Assembly (NCBI GenBank): GCA_964017235.1
Contig: OZ024927.1
Location: 47,497,293-47,561,292, forward strand
Source of the DNA: Sabellastarte sp. h YS-2021
Taxonomy: Eukaryota > Annelida > Polychaeta > Sabellida > Sabellidae
Length of the DNA: 64,000 nucleotides
Direction: 5' to 3'
Part shown: positions 10,561 to 21,539 of the stretch, piece by piece
How positions within the stretch are numbered: position 1 is the stretch's first letter
Layout of the letters: every line of letters begins with the position of its first letter
Position numbers and translations under genes: made by a program
The notes under the pieces: model-generated
Seen by the model: the letters and a program-made list of their open reading frames with translations, nothing else
Databases searched by the model: none
What the model was told of the DNA's origin: nothing

Positions 10561-11197
10561 TCTCAAATCTCAGTGTTGTTGCCCATTTAGTTGTACATGT
10601 GGGCTAGGGTTCTTGCAGGCTGAGGCTGGCCTTTTTTCTATTAATAAGAAAGAAGTCCAAAATTCTTCAGATATAAGTCAATCTCCTCTGAAGTCTAACC
10701 ACTGTATTTTATGGTATTTCATCTCTCCACCAATATATTAAAGGCATACAATCCCTACACAACTTTTTCCCACTGTTTTAGATTATACAGAAATAGGATC
10801 ATTTAAGGATCAATCTTATCATTGTAGGAAGATTGACTAAAAAATAACGAAAAATTATTTATAGGACTTGTGCATCACACAGTTAGTGCTACAAAAATAC
10901 CCAATGAATGTCTGTGGTGTTAGAGATGGTCTCTCTTGATATTTGTTGGTGCCAAGTTGTTGCAATTTACTTGTTATTGGTGGAAGGTAAATCCAGACAT
11001 TCTCTTTCAAAAATTATACTTATGAGCTTACAACTAATAAAATGAATTGATCTTTCAGAATTGTTTTTTCAAAACAGCGTGAGTGCAATATTAAACGTGG
11101 AAAAAACCTTTTTTTTCAGATTTAAAACCTTTTTTTCTTCGAAAATAGCCTTTTAAAAAACCTTTTTTTCCGTTAAAATTCACTGGGATGCCTGAAA

Positions 11198-13043
11198 ATG
11201 TCTCTCCACCAAACGAATAAAGACAAACCGAGAGCTCAGAAATGCCGCCATTTTTGTTTTAGTTTCGACCTACACAACTATTGCCCTACCAGTAGGGAGG
11301 CTGGCAAGGGTGATGACCCCTGTGTCACCTTCGAAACGCCCTGTGATATCTGTGCATCTTTTACAGATGAACAGATGAAAATTCAGGACAGGAAACGCTG
11401 TCTTAAAAAACAAAAGGCGGAAACTAGTTCTAAAGATAATGAACTTGATCTTTTGGGCGAAGGCGACGGGGATTCCTTCACTGGCTCAAATGCAGACCTC
11501 TCGAGTGCTGCTGACAATTTTTACCTCTGGACCTACCCCCTCCGAGACCTAGTACTAACATTCAAACTGAGGCTATGATGTGGACTACGGTCCATGAATC
11601 CTCGGATCAATACGTTGCTCCATCTGAACTACCTTCGAAAGAGGTCTCGTACTCACACAAAAAGCAAAGCCACTCTCGTAGTAGGCAGGAAATTGATCCC
11701 GGGTCTGCCTCGGACCAACTAAATGAAGAATCCGATGAACCTCGGATCCCTTCTACCAAACCTAAAAAGTACTCTGATAAGAGTAAACACAAATCAAGGT
11801 CCAGATATGTGTCATCTTCTTCAGGGGAGGATCAGTCCCCTGTAGCCAGACACAGGTCTTCTAAGCCCTCTAGGGCTCAGCCCTCAAGGGCTGTTTCTGA
11901 TCAAGACCTTCCACAACATGATCCAGACCCCCCTTATTATAGGGAAGTAGCTCTGTCTGACATGCCCTCACAGTACGCTGAAGAGGTCGACACTTTTAGG
12001 CGCATTCTTTCCCTCCCTGACCCCAGGGAGTCTATATGCCTAGGTCTTCAACTTCAGTGATGGGTCTGGATGATGAAAAAGGCCGTCAAGAGCTCAGACC
12101 TAGAGGTCCTTCCTCTATTCTGCCCCTCAGCTCAGTTATCAAGGACGCCTTTGATAAATTTCAACATGACTTTAAGGCTGCTAATTTACCCTTGGGTAAA
12201 TATGTCAAGCCGCCTCCTTCCACTTCTAAGTGGTACAGGGTGGGACAGCCCTGTTTTCAGGACAAAATTCAGGAGTTGAATACAGATTTCACCAAAATCG
12301 GTATTACTCCTAAACCCTCTGGGGCCCCTATGGGCAAGGTCCCCCTTCCAATTCTCAAGGAGTTGGAGCATCAGGCTAGACAAAATATCTCAACCCTCAA
12401 TTTCACCGCTACCTTTGCTGAAACTTCTTCTTGCAATGCTTCCCTTGAGAAGTGTCAACATAGCATCAAGTCAACTGTCAAGAAGATAAAGTCTCAGATT
12501 CAAAAAGGTGCCAATCCTGAGAAAGCAGCAAAGTGCGGATATCAGGAAGTCGCTGAGTACATGGATTTTTGAAATAAGACAGTTCTTATTCAACACAGGG
12601 CCCTCACATGCCTCAGCAAATCCCTAGCCCATATTCTCAGAGGGAGTTATATTCTATGGCTAATACCGGCTTGCTTAGGCGCGAAGCCGAGATGACTCTT
12701 ACAGCCACAGTTGGGGGAAACGAGACGCCAAGAACTTAGGAACCCATCCTTTTGATACCCGTCCTTGTTCGAGTCTCAACTTGTGAAGGAAGGGGAAGAC
12801 TTCCTTCTCAAAAAAGACACCTCTAAAGACTCTCAGGGTTTCACACCCTACGAGAATAAGCTCTTTCGTGGTCCCCACAAGAAAAGAGGCTCCTACAGGA
12901 AATGCCCCTATGGGGGCAACTCCTCACAAAGCAGTAACCAATCTTTTTCCTCATCAAGGGGGAAACCGAACTTCAGAGGCTCCAGGGGTCGTTTTCGACC
13001 CCATAATAGGGGAATGGGGCGTGGAAACCCCTCTTCCCAATGA
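11198..13043 (+). pseudogene. DIRS family B gag region (copy B-1), broken
   Basis: Gag-like region of the fossil element, in about three segments. The N-terminal part has a cysteine/histidine cluster (residues like CRHFCFS...CDICASF) followed by a charged, Ser-rich low-complexity linker. The middle has YREVALSDMPSQYAEEVDTFRRIL. The C-terminal capsid-like part has KEASPKPSGAPMGKVPLPILKE-type residues and ADPEKAA/ANPEKAA, ending in a Gly/Arg/Ser-rich tail (about 12,940-13,040). The same order is seen in copy B-3 (36,681-40,817). It is a DIRS gag by position and by similarity between copies. Confidence 0.8.
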
Positions 13044-13111
13044 CTCCTCCAAAGCCTCACTCAGTCTACCAGTAGGTCGCCTCTGTTCTTTCAGGAGAGA
13101 CTGGCAAACAA

Positions 13112-16100
13112 ATGTTCTCCAAACGTGTTAAACATGATCACCAATGGCTACGTACTGCCATTCCGTTCAAAGCCAAATTTGGTCAGATTCCCTCTGATTC
13201 TGTCAGAGTACAAGGCCCAGCAAAAAGACCAAGCCCTGGCCACTTGTATCCAGTCTCTCCTGTCAAAAAACGCAATCGAAAGGGTGGAAAATGTAAAATC
13301 TCTCGGGTTTTACAGTCGCCTGTTCCTAGTACCCAAGCCTCACCAAAGATGAAGGCCAGTCATAGACCTAAGCAGGCTCAACACTTTTCTACATGTAGAA
13401 AAGTTCAAAATGGAAACTCCAGAGTCCATCAGGACCTCCCTGATTCCAGGGGAGTGGGTATCTTCGGTAGATCTGTCGGACGCTTCCCTACACATCCCCA
13501 TCCACCCAAACTCAAGGAAATACTTAAGGTTTTGCTACAAGTCTCAGGTGTTCCAGTTCACCTCCCTCCCATTCGAACTAGCCACAGCCCCCCAGGTCTT
13601 TACAATGATTGTAAAGGAAGTGAAACTAATGGCCCTCTCCAGAGGACTCAGAATTCACCAATACCTGGACGACTGGCTGATCAGGTCCCAGTCTCATTAG
13701 GAAGCCCAAGTGAACACTCAGGCGGTGGTAGACCAAACCCAGTCCTTGGGGTGGATAATAAATCAGGAAAAATCAGAACGGAAAGCTACTCGGGTGTTTT
13801 CGTTCGTGGGCTGCGAATACCATCTAGATTCAGCCCTTGTAAAACCCACTCAAGAGAGATGGCTCAAACTTCAGGATTTGATCCTACGACTCAAGTCAAA
13901 ATGTGTTTTGACTGCAAGATGTTTGATGTCGCTAATTGGGTTGCTTGCCTCAACGGAGAAAATGGCCCCGGAGGGATGCCTTCACATGAGGCCCTTTCAG
14001 TTTCATCTCAAGGTGCACTGGAGATATCCTCAGTCGCTGGACAACCTCCTTCCTTGGACAGAATCCATTGCAGCCCACCTAGATTGGTGGCAAAATCCCT
14101 CAAACGTGATTAAAGGCGCAGACCTTCATCCCAAGGACCACAGTATCCAACTCTTTACCGACGCCTCAAATGAAGGCTGGGGCGCTCACTTAGATCAAAA
14201 TTCTACAAAGGGTCTGTGGTCAGATCGGGAAAAAAGGCTACACATAAATGTCCTAGAATTGAAGGCGGTCTCCCTGGCCCTTCGAGACTTCAAGGACCAG
14301 TGCCAGAACCAAACCGTGCTAGTGGCGACGGACAACTCAATTCAACAGTGGTAGCCTACATCAACAAACAAGGAGGAACTCACTCAGCAGAAATGTGTGC
14401 TCTCCTGTGGAAGATCATGACCTGGTGCCATCACCACCACATAACATTGAAAGCCAGGCACATTCCAGGGTGCCTGAATGTGATGGCCGACCTACTGTCC
14501 AGGTCCAACCAAGTGCAGTCAACAGAATGGTCTCTGCATCCGCAGGTGTTCAAACAGATCTGCCAGAAGTGGTTCACACCTCATGTAGACTTATTTGCCA
14601 CTCACCTGGGCCCGTATTCACTAACATTCTTATTCTTAGAAAAAGAATTTTTCTTAGAATTAGAAAATTTTCTTATTCTTAGAAAAAAATTGTATTCACA
14701 AAGCAATTCTTAGTTAAGAATTATTTCTAAGAATAAGAATTTTCTTAGTTAAGAATAGTAAACAAAAACATGTGCATGCATATAGTTTTTGATGTCACAT
14801 AATCAGTCATGTGATATATTTACACTTTTATTGGTTGAAATGGAGTCAGAATTAGGTGCCGGATTCACAAAAGGTCTTAATCTTAGCCTTTTCTTAGGTG
14901 TAGCCCAGTCTTAAATACAAGATTTTTTTTCAGCTAGGAATTTTTATAAATTCATAAAGTAGGTTTCAGCTTGAACAAAAGTCATCAACTTAAGACCAAG
15001 ACTGATTTTTTTCATATAACCAAATTTATCGAACATAAATCACAAAGCAGTGTACATATTAACTATAAAATAAGTATATCCCACACAGGTAAAATTATCA
15101 ATATTAACTGGTTAACTCATCTCCTGCCAGCTATAAAATGAGTGCATTAACCTATCCATTTCCATCACTCTTATATAAATACTTCTTAAACTCATAAAAT
15201 TTCAGAATAAGACATTTCAAATCAGATTTACACTTCAAAAGGAAAACAAAATTACAGTGCTGCAGTAACTATAAGCACTGAAATAGGGTTTCCCAATTTC
15301 ATGTATCATATTTTTTATGATATCCAATAAATATCCAATAAAAAAGAAGGTATCCACATTCTCCACAGGATTTATGGAGCCAGATTATAAGTCTTTTTTG
15401 CTGTAATTAGAAACAATTCTGCACATTGTTTAAAAACTATGAAGCCAGTTTTGTATGTATAAACAAATTGCTTATATCCACATTGTTTAAATCCTACATG
15501 TGCCACTTTGAAAAAATCAATAAATGGGAAGTGCCCATGCACTGAGCAAATCATGTCAATTGTGATGCTTATAGTTATGTCAAGGTCAGTAAACAAAGCA
15601 TATTTCTGGGGAAAAAACAACTTCAAGTATTTAATATAATTATTTTACATCAGTTTGGTGTAGTACGTAGTGCACTTGCTATTTTTTGTGGGATATATAA
15701 TTGTAAATCTTATTTATATTTATTTTTGATTATTATGTAATAAAATAGTTGCACCAAATGGATAAAATAATTTGAAAAGTGAAACTAAAACTTTCACAGT
15801 GGGATATGTACATAAAGTCAATGTAAATATATATATACAATTGGATATGTGCTGCTAAATGCTGTTGATGTGTACTCTAATCTTGTGGATATATATTTCT
15901 CAGAATATGTTGATGTACACTGTAAAACTTGTCCACTTACTGTTGACACTTGGATCAGAAAGGGATAAGTTTTGCAGTTGAGAACCTTCTAACCTCTTAG
16001 AAACACACAAAAAACTAATATAGTGGGGTGTGTAAGTATTTTTAACTTAATTCTAGCCATTTGAAATTTTGAAGTGGGGAAAATATACATGGCGGCCATA

Positions 16101-16600
16101 TTTAAAACCAGTCAACAAGATAGCATAAATCATTCACTTCAGTCTTTATCTGTAAATATAAAGCTCTTATAAAAAAATCATACTGATCAGAAAAAAAAAC
16201 AAACACTGGATTTGTCTGGTCATAGAAAAAATGTCTATTTGCAAAGAATTGATTAAAAAATATGAATTGTGTCACCTTTTTCTTAACTTAAGTAAGGTCT
16301 TGATCATTCTTAGATTTGAACATCATTCTTAGAAAAAATTCTAAGAATAAGAAAAAATTCTAAGAATAAGAATTTAGTGAATACCAAAAATACTTATTCT
16401 TAGAATTTTCTAAGAAAAATTCTAAGAAAATTCTTATTCTAAGTATAAGAATGTTAGTGAATACGGGCCCTGAACCACAAACTTCCACTGTACGTATCTC
16501 CTGTCCCAGACCCAAAGGCTTGGGACATAGATGCTCTAAACATAAATTGGACGAACCTCACGGCCTATGCTTACCCTCCTACAGCTCTCCTTCACAAGGT
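13112..16600 (+). pseudogene. DIRS family B reverse transcriptase / RNase H region (copy B-1), broken
   Basis: Encodes the DIRS RT: STIDLSDAYLHIPIHPNSRK-like and FTSLPFGLATAPQVFT-like blocks, then the catalytic YLDDWL motif near 13,660. RNase H follows (LFTDASNEGWGAH near 14,150-14,190, VLELKAV, ATDNSTVVAYINKQGGTHS and the ARHIPGCLNVMADLLSR linker). It is split by the Harbinger-like element at 14,609-16,469 and otherwise has a few breaks. The DASNEGWGAH and DNSTVVAY motifs are the usual DIRS RNase H signatures. Confidence 0.88.
14609..16469. mobile_element. Harbinger-like non-autonomous DNA transposon, 1.86 kb
   Basis: The ends are symmetric, GGCCCGTATTCACTAACATT (14,609-14,628) and its reverse complement up to 16,469, flanked by a 3-bp CTG duplication (14,606-14,608 and 16,470-16,472). 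The ends extend inward as a long imperfect inverted repeat built of TTCTTATTCTTAGAA words (to about 14,760, and from about 16,300). There is no transposase-like frame. The 3-bp CWG-type duplication fits PIF/Harbinger, but that assignment is inference. The other two family B copies have the unfilled site near 28,843-28,855 and 42,357-42,370, which confirms insertion into the RNase H end of B-1. Confidence 0.88.
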
Positions 16601-16779
16601 GATCCAAAACATCAAGCAATGCCATTGCCTGATCATCGTAATAGCCCCAGGCTGGCCAGGGATGCCCTGGTTTTGGGACCTAGTGCAGCTCTCAACTGAG
16701 ATCCCACTACAACTCCCAGTGTCAACGACCCTACTCAAACAGTAGTATGTGTTCCATAACAACCCACAACAGCTGAACC

Positions 16780-18960
16780 TCCACGCCTGGTGTCTAGGAG
16801 CGGACAACTCCAAGAACAAGGCTTCTCTGTGGAGGTGGCAGAGAGAATTGCTGCTCCCCAGCGGTCATCAACAAGGACAATCTACAAGTCAAAGTGGGCC
16901 CTATTTGAAAAATGGTGCAGAGAAAATTCGGTGGATTTCTCCACTCCATCTGTGACACAAATCTCAGATTTTTTCATGTACCTGTACCAAGACCTAAACA
17001 AGCGCCCCTCGACCATTGATGGCTACAGGACTGCAATCGTTGACACTTTGGGCCCAACGACCCACCATATTGCACATAATGCAGACCTTCATAGGTTACT
17101 CTCCAGTTTTCACAGGGACAGAGTTGCTTCTAGGATGCGTTTTCCGCGGGATTGCACATTAATTCGCCTACAAACGCGGATTTTCTTGGAGTCTGCAGTG
17201 ACTAAATTATATGAGAACGCGTAGTACACAAGGCGATACGGGAAATATATGAAGCGAAAAGACGAGAGATCTAGAAAATCGAAACACTGCACGGATCGAG
17301 AGTTTGTCGAGGTTTTGATTTTTCCGTCGAAACGTTCTTCGAATAATGCCTGTTGATGATCGTGGTTTCGTGATCGTTTACAAACTTAAATATATTATGA
17401 GGTACAGACAGTATTTGGACATATTATAACCAAAAACATAAAATTAAGCTGAAAGTGGATGATTATATAAAAAATGGCTGCAAGAAAAATGAAAGTTACA
17501 GTAGACTGGATTGTTACCACAACAGGCCATGGCAGTGAACCCGGTGCTGACCTGGCATACGCATCTGTTGGATTTCCCAATAATATATGTGTAGAAAAAT
17601 ATTTTACTTGATCAAAATTCACGGATAGCTCATTAATATTAATGAGGTCACAGATTTTGATGGTGGTTTCTTTATTTTTTTCTGCTTTAAGATCAAATAT
17701 CATATCTACGTACTAGATGGACTACTGTACTGTACAGAGGTCATGAATATTTATATATGCGTAAAAAATATTTGACGATTCCATTGGATTTTTTAACAAT
17801 ATTTTACTTGAAGAATTTGTGGACTACTCATTAATATTCATGAGGTCATAGTTGTCTGTGGGGTTTTCCAACATATTTGTACGAATTGATGGTGCAATGA
17901 CTGAATTTGTGATGCCGAGACTTTAGATGAAAACTTAAAACCACAATGCCGTGATAGGCAAGGAGTCACTTTGATGTAAATAACCATTTTCAGTATTTTT
18001 TTTAAATTCTATCATTAGCCTTGACGTTTATTTTTATTGGACAAGACAATAAAAATTGACTACTAATTAATAGAAGCCCACTGTTAAAAATGTCAAATAA
18101 ACTGAAAATGTATTTTTTATTAGTTTAAACTTCATCATAAAGTCGTCCCCCAGAATTTTTAGCCCCTCCCCCACATTTTGTGTAGTGGTGGGGGATCGCC
18201 CCCACTTTTTGAAATTCCTAGAATCAACACTGAGGGATCGTCCAAAAAATTCCAGAAATCTACCTAAGTGGAACCTTTCTGTTGTTCTCAATGAGCTCAC
18301 AAAAGCACCCTTTGAGCCTATGAAAGACACAGACCTTGAACATCTTACCCTCAAAACTGCTTTCTTGCTAACTTTGGCCTCTGGCAAACGCCGCAGCGAA
18401 ATCCATGCCTGGGTCACAAACAAAGTATCTAATCTAGGCCAATGGGAAAAGGTCGCCTTGTTCCCTTCTTCTGATTTCATAGCCAAAAACCAACTAGCAA
18501 GAGAAGGTTCTCAAAGTGTGTCTCCGGTGACTATTCCTGCTTTGACTACCATTGTAGATAGACAATTTAAAGAAGACAGGACCCTGTGTCCGGTGCGGGC
18601 CCTGAGGTACTATTTGGACCGAACCAAAGACCTGAGAGGGTCTCATTCCCTCCTTTTCATCTCCTTCAAGAAAGGACATACATCAGTCATCAGACCCGCT
18701 ATTCTCTCTTCCTGGTTGAAACAAACCATCCTACTTTGTTATAAACAAGCAGACCAACAAGCCTTGGACTTGGTCCAAGTTAAAGCGCATGACATCCGGG
18801 CCTTCGCGGCCTCTAAGGCCTTTTACGGTGGGGTATCGGTGGACCAAATCATGCAAGCCTGTCACTGGAAAGCTCACTTTTACAAACTTTTACCTAAAAG
18901 ACCTTACTTGGTCAGACACCGACAACAATATGTATCTGGGACCCGTAGTGGCGGCACAAC
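16780..18960 (+). pseudogene. DIRS family B tyrosine recombinase region (copy B-1), split
   Basis: The core-binding part is at 16,790-17,118 (YKSKWALFEKWC, FFMYLYQDLNKRPSTIDGYR). The catalytic part is at 18,238-18,960, with ASGKRRSEIHAW (first Arg), VKAHDIRAFAASKAF (His-x-x-Arg) and ACHWKAH before the end. These are the R/H/R/H landmarks of tyrosine recombinases as used by DIRS elements for integration. A hAT-like element (17,119-18,232) sits between the two halves, and there are a few other breaks. Confidence 0.88.
17119..18232. mobile_element. hAT-like non-autonomous DNA transposon, 1.1 kb, 5-bp duplication
   Basis: The ends are imperfect inverted repeats: CAGAGTTGCTTCTAGGATG at 17,119 and, read inward from 18,232, CAGTGTTGATTCTAGGAAT. 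They are flanked by AGGGA (17,114-17,118 and 18,233-18,237). CAG-starting ends and a 5-bp duplication fit the hAT5 group (inference). The unfilled counterpart is at about 29,463-29,480 in copy B-2. No transposase-like frame is visible. The right end has a GGGGGATCGCCCCC near-palindrome (about 18,189-18,202). Confidence 0.82.
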
Positions 18961-19484
18961 AAGTCTTAGACCCTTCCCCTGAGACCAGTTGTCCTCGGAA
19001 AGAAAAAAGGGGGGGGGGGCACATCCGCTACAACCAAGTCTTCAGGAGTCTCTCCCAGGATCTAGGTATTCTTTTACCTTCAAGATGTTATGGGTAAGGT
19101 CATTTTTGTTTTTTAGTTTATCAAGTCATTTGTATTAAGGACTTATTAAGTTGTCATTAATCTCATATTCAGGTGGCAAAAATTTATGAGAATTCCAACC
19201 ATTGGGCTGGTCTGTCACTGGTGAAGGGCCCTTAGGGACCCTTAGACCTCTAAGTGAGCACTGCTGCACTTCCGTCCTACAATCAAAACATCTAGACAGT
19301 TTTTAGCACTGTCTCTCATTCTACTTAGGTTTTTGGCTCTTCACAGGCCCGGTCTTCGGGATTGGGGCACTGTGAATGGGACTCTGACTGATATTTCTAA
19401 CACTATTTATATATATATTACTTCAAATCTTAGAAAAAATGACATATCTTCCAGTCTCAGATGTAATCCCGCCACCGGGCGGTT

Positions 19485-19850
19485 GAATTCAGCATTAAGT
19501 CCCACATGGTAAGCTATTGTAGCATAATAAAATTGAAAATTTTAATTACTTAAATGTAGCTTTTATAAGCTACAAGCTTACCATGTGGGACTTAGAAGAG
19601 TCCCACCCTGCCTCCCCGCTGTTTACAGCTGAGGGGTAGGTTTTAGAAAATTTCAACGAGAAAGCAGGGCAATTGGTCAGAAGTTCTCACGTAACAACAA
19701 CTAGATGCTACGGCTAACAAGAAATATCTTTTTTTTCTAAGACGTTGGCTGTGGCCAGTGGCCACCCGAAAACAGCATTAAGTCCCACATGGTAAGCTTG
19801 TAGCTTATAAAAGCTACATTTAAGTAATTAAAATTTTCAAATTTAGAGTA
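19485..19850. repeat. DIRS family B right terminal repeat and internal complementary region (B-1)
   Basis: GTCCCACATGGTAAGCTATT at about 19,499, its inverted partner AGCTTACCATGTGGGACTTA at about 19,581, then the complementary block and a second direct copy at about 19,783. The region 19,650-19,800 is the reverse complement of the left end at 7,545-7,700. Confidence 0.85.
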
Positions 19851-19864
19851 TTTGCTTTAAATCA

Positions 19865-19985
19865 GCTATAACATAGTAAAATTGCAAACCTGTAGTTCAT
19901 TGCATAGTTGAGCAGTAGCTATTTTAAGGTTTTCACTTTTGAGTAAATCTGTTATAACCCGAAAACTATTTAAAGTCGAAGAGAA
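19865..19985 (+). repeat. R4 dispersed repeat unit at the right flank of B-1
   Basis: ACCTGTAGTTCATTGCATAG, GCAGTAGCTATTT and GAGTAAATCTGTT...GAAAACTATT match the R4 unit at 7,408-7,535. The two units face the same way on either side of B-1. Confidence 0.55.
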
Positions 19986-20560
19986 TTTGATTTTAATATA
20001 TTATTCACCTACTTTTTGCACCTTAGCAGTTAACTTTGGACTTTAATTCTCAATACCAATTGCAGAGCACACATTTTGTTTCCTTTTGTTCTTTCCCTTC
20101 TACTCTGAAACTCCAAACACACAGCTGACACAGAACCTGTACACTTCTTAACAGACTAATGCCTTTGGTCCTGCCAAATGTCAGAAAAAGCCATATTGAG
20201 TCTCCTCCAGAAGAACTGCCATGGTACCGCCCCCACTCACTAGTGGGCTAGTGCATCCCTCACTTGCCAGGTGGTCAGTGATTCTCTTTTTCGTTAGGCA
20301 CGCAATGGACAATACAGCTTCTAATTTTTAAAGAAATCTTAGGTATTTTATAACCTTAAATGACAAATTTTATTGGAAACTGGTATTATGTTAAACTTGT
20401 AGAATTACGTTTTTGTCTTCCTCCCTGGCCAGGTATGTGGAGTGTATGGGTATTTTACAGTGAACTTTGACCCTATCGTCTGTGAAGTCTTGTTGAGAAA
20501 GGCATTAGCACTATTTCATATTGCATACAAGACTTTTGTGTGAAATATTTTAGAATGATT
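19986..20560. other. Spacer with no recognisable gene
   Basis: Mixed-composition DNA. I see no repeat end, coding pattern or RNA gene. Confidence 0.5.
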
Positions 20561-20950
20561 TTTACCCCACAGCCCACAAGGGCTGTCAGGGTATTGTTTT
20601 CACCCAAGGTGTCCGGATTGGCGTGCAGGTGGCAGGAAAAAGTTTGTCCGGGCTGTATCTCGGAAACCGTAAGTTGTAGGAAGTTGATACTTAGTAAGGA
20701 CATTGGTTACGGGGTTTAGGCATGCAACATCATGGTGTGACCTTGATTTGACCTTGCTGTAGTGACCTTAACCTATAAAATCTTTTCCGGGCTATATCTC
20801 AAAAACGTAAGGTGCAGGAAATTGATACTTGGTAAGGACATTGGTTAGGGGTTGTATGTGTGCAGCATCATGGTGTGACCTTGATTTGACCTTGCTGTTG
20901 TGACCTTGACCTTTAAAATCTTGTTGCACCTTTTGGGCCTGTCTTTTGAT
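20561..20950 (+). repeat. R3 repeat: TACCCCACAGCC head plus about 130-bp units
   Basis: Starts with TTTACCCCACAGCCCACAAG, then two units sharing GGGCT(A/G)TATCTC (about 20,658 and 20,787), GTAGGAAGTTGATACTT/GGTAAGGACATTGGTTA-like words and TGACCTTGATTTGACCTTGC. Fuller arrays lie at 46,955-47,540 and 47,545-48,209. Confidence 0.75.
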
Positions 20951-21320
20951 GCAAGTTAAGCACTGTTAAAATCATATTAGAATTCATTTAGAATTTTACA
21001 ACTTCTGATTGTTTACGACCCGACTCAAGGGGACAAGGGCGTGGAAACCTCTCCTCCCAATGGCTCCTTTCAAGCATCCCTCAGCCCACCAGTAGGAGGT
21101 TGCCTCCATTCTTTCAGAAGAGACTAGCTCATAAACAAATGTTCAGACGTGTTAAACATTATCACCAATGGTAATGTTCTTCCATTCACCTCAAAACCAA
21201 ATTTAGTCAGAGCCTCACTGATTCAGTCAGGTTACAAGGCCCTTCAAAAAGAACTAGCTCTGACCTCTTGTATCCAGTCTCTCCTGTCAAAGAACGCAAT
21301 AGAAAGGGTGGAAAATGTAA

Positions 21321-21530
21321 GTTTTATAAGTTAATACATCCTATCCAATGGACAATTGCTAATCCGGTCGGCGCAGACCAGCCCGCCAAACGCCAGAAAA
21401 AGACGTCCTGTGTTTCCACCGGCTGGCCGGTCCCAGTACTGTGCATTCGCCAGGTGGCGCATGGTATTTACTTCCTGTCTAGACAACATGACGTCAGCAT
21501 CTTTTTCGTTTGGCGCGTGTACTGTGCAAA
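21321..21530 (+). repeat. Left inverted terminal repeat of DIRS copy A-2
   Basis: Inverted match to 27,200-27,438 over about 200 bp. Contains the CRE-type palindrome TGACGTCA at 21,489-21,496, mirrored at 27,274-27,281 in the complementary region. It is likely the element promoter, inferred from DIRS biology. Confidence 0.8.
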
Positions 21531-21539
21531 CGTGTTTTC

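Larger units (their letters stand above)
7918..11194. mobile_element. Non-autonomous TIR DNA transposon, 3.28 kb, 6-bp target duplication
   Basis: The ends form a perfect 12-bp inverted repeat, CAGGCATCCCAG / CTGGGATGCCTG (7,918-7,929 and 11,183-11,194), flanked by the direct repeat AAAATG (7,912-7,917 and 11,195-11,200). The sub-terminal 150 bp on both sides are packed with AAAACCTTTTTTT and AGCCTTTTTTT words. The interior has no transposase-like reading frame. It holds R1-type units (about 8,400-9,540), a SINE (8,889-9,119), R2-like units (about 9,900-10,560) and a diverged end module (about 10,800-10,990). A 6-bp duplication with CAG-starting ends fits hAT6-like or IS3EU/Dada-like elements. 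I cannot decide the superfamily. It landed directly in front of the family B gag start codon (11,198). Confidence 0.88.
7545..19850 (+). mobile_element. DIRS retrotransposon, family B, copy B-1 with three nested elements
   Basis: A family B copy with both ends. The left terminal repeat (about 7,545-7,700, CTTACCATGTGGGACTTAAT) is near-identical in reverse complement to the internal complementary region at about 19,650-19,800, and the right terminal repeat lies at 19,488-19,560. Parts in order: gag, RT/RNase H, tyrosine recombinase. It spans 12.3 kb, but 6.25 kb is foreign: a TIR element (7,918-11,194), a Harbinger-like element (14,609-16,469) and a hAT-like element (17,119-18,232). Removing these leaves about 6 kb, a normal DIRS length. 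The host element is broken in several places besides these insertions and is one of the older layers here. Confidence 0.92.
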
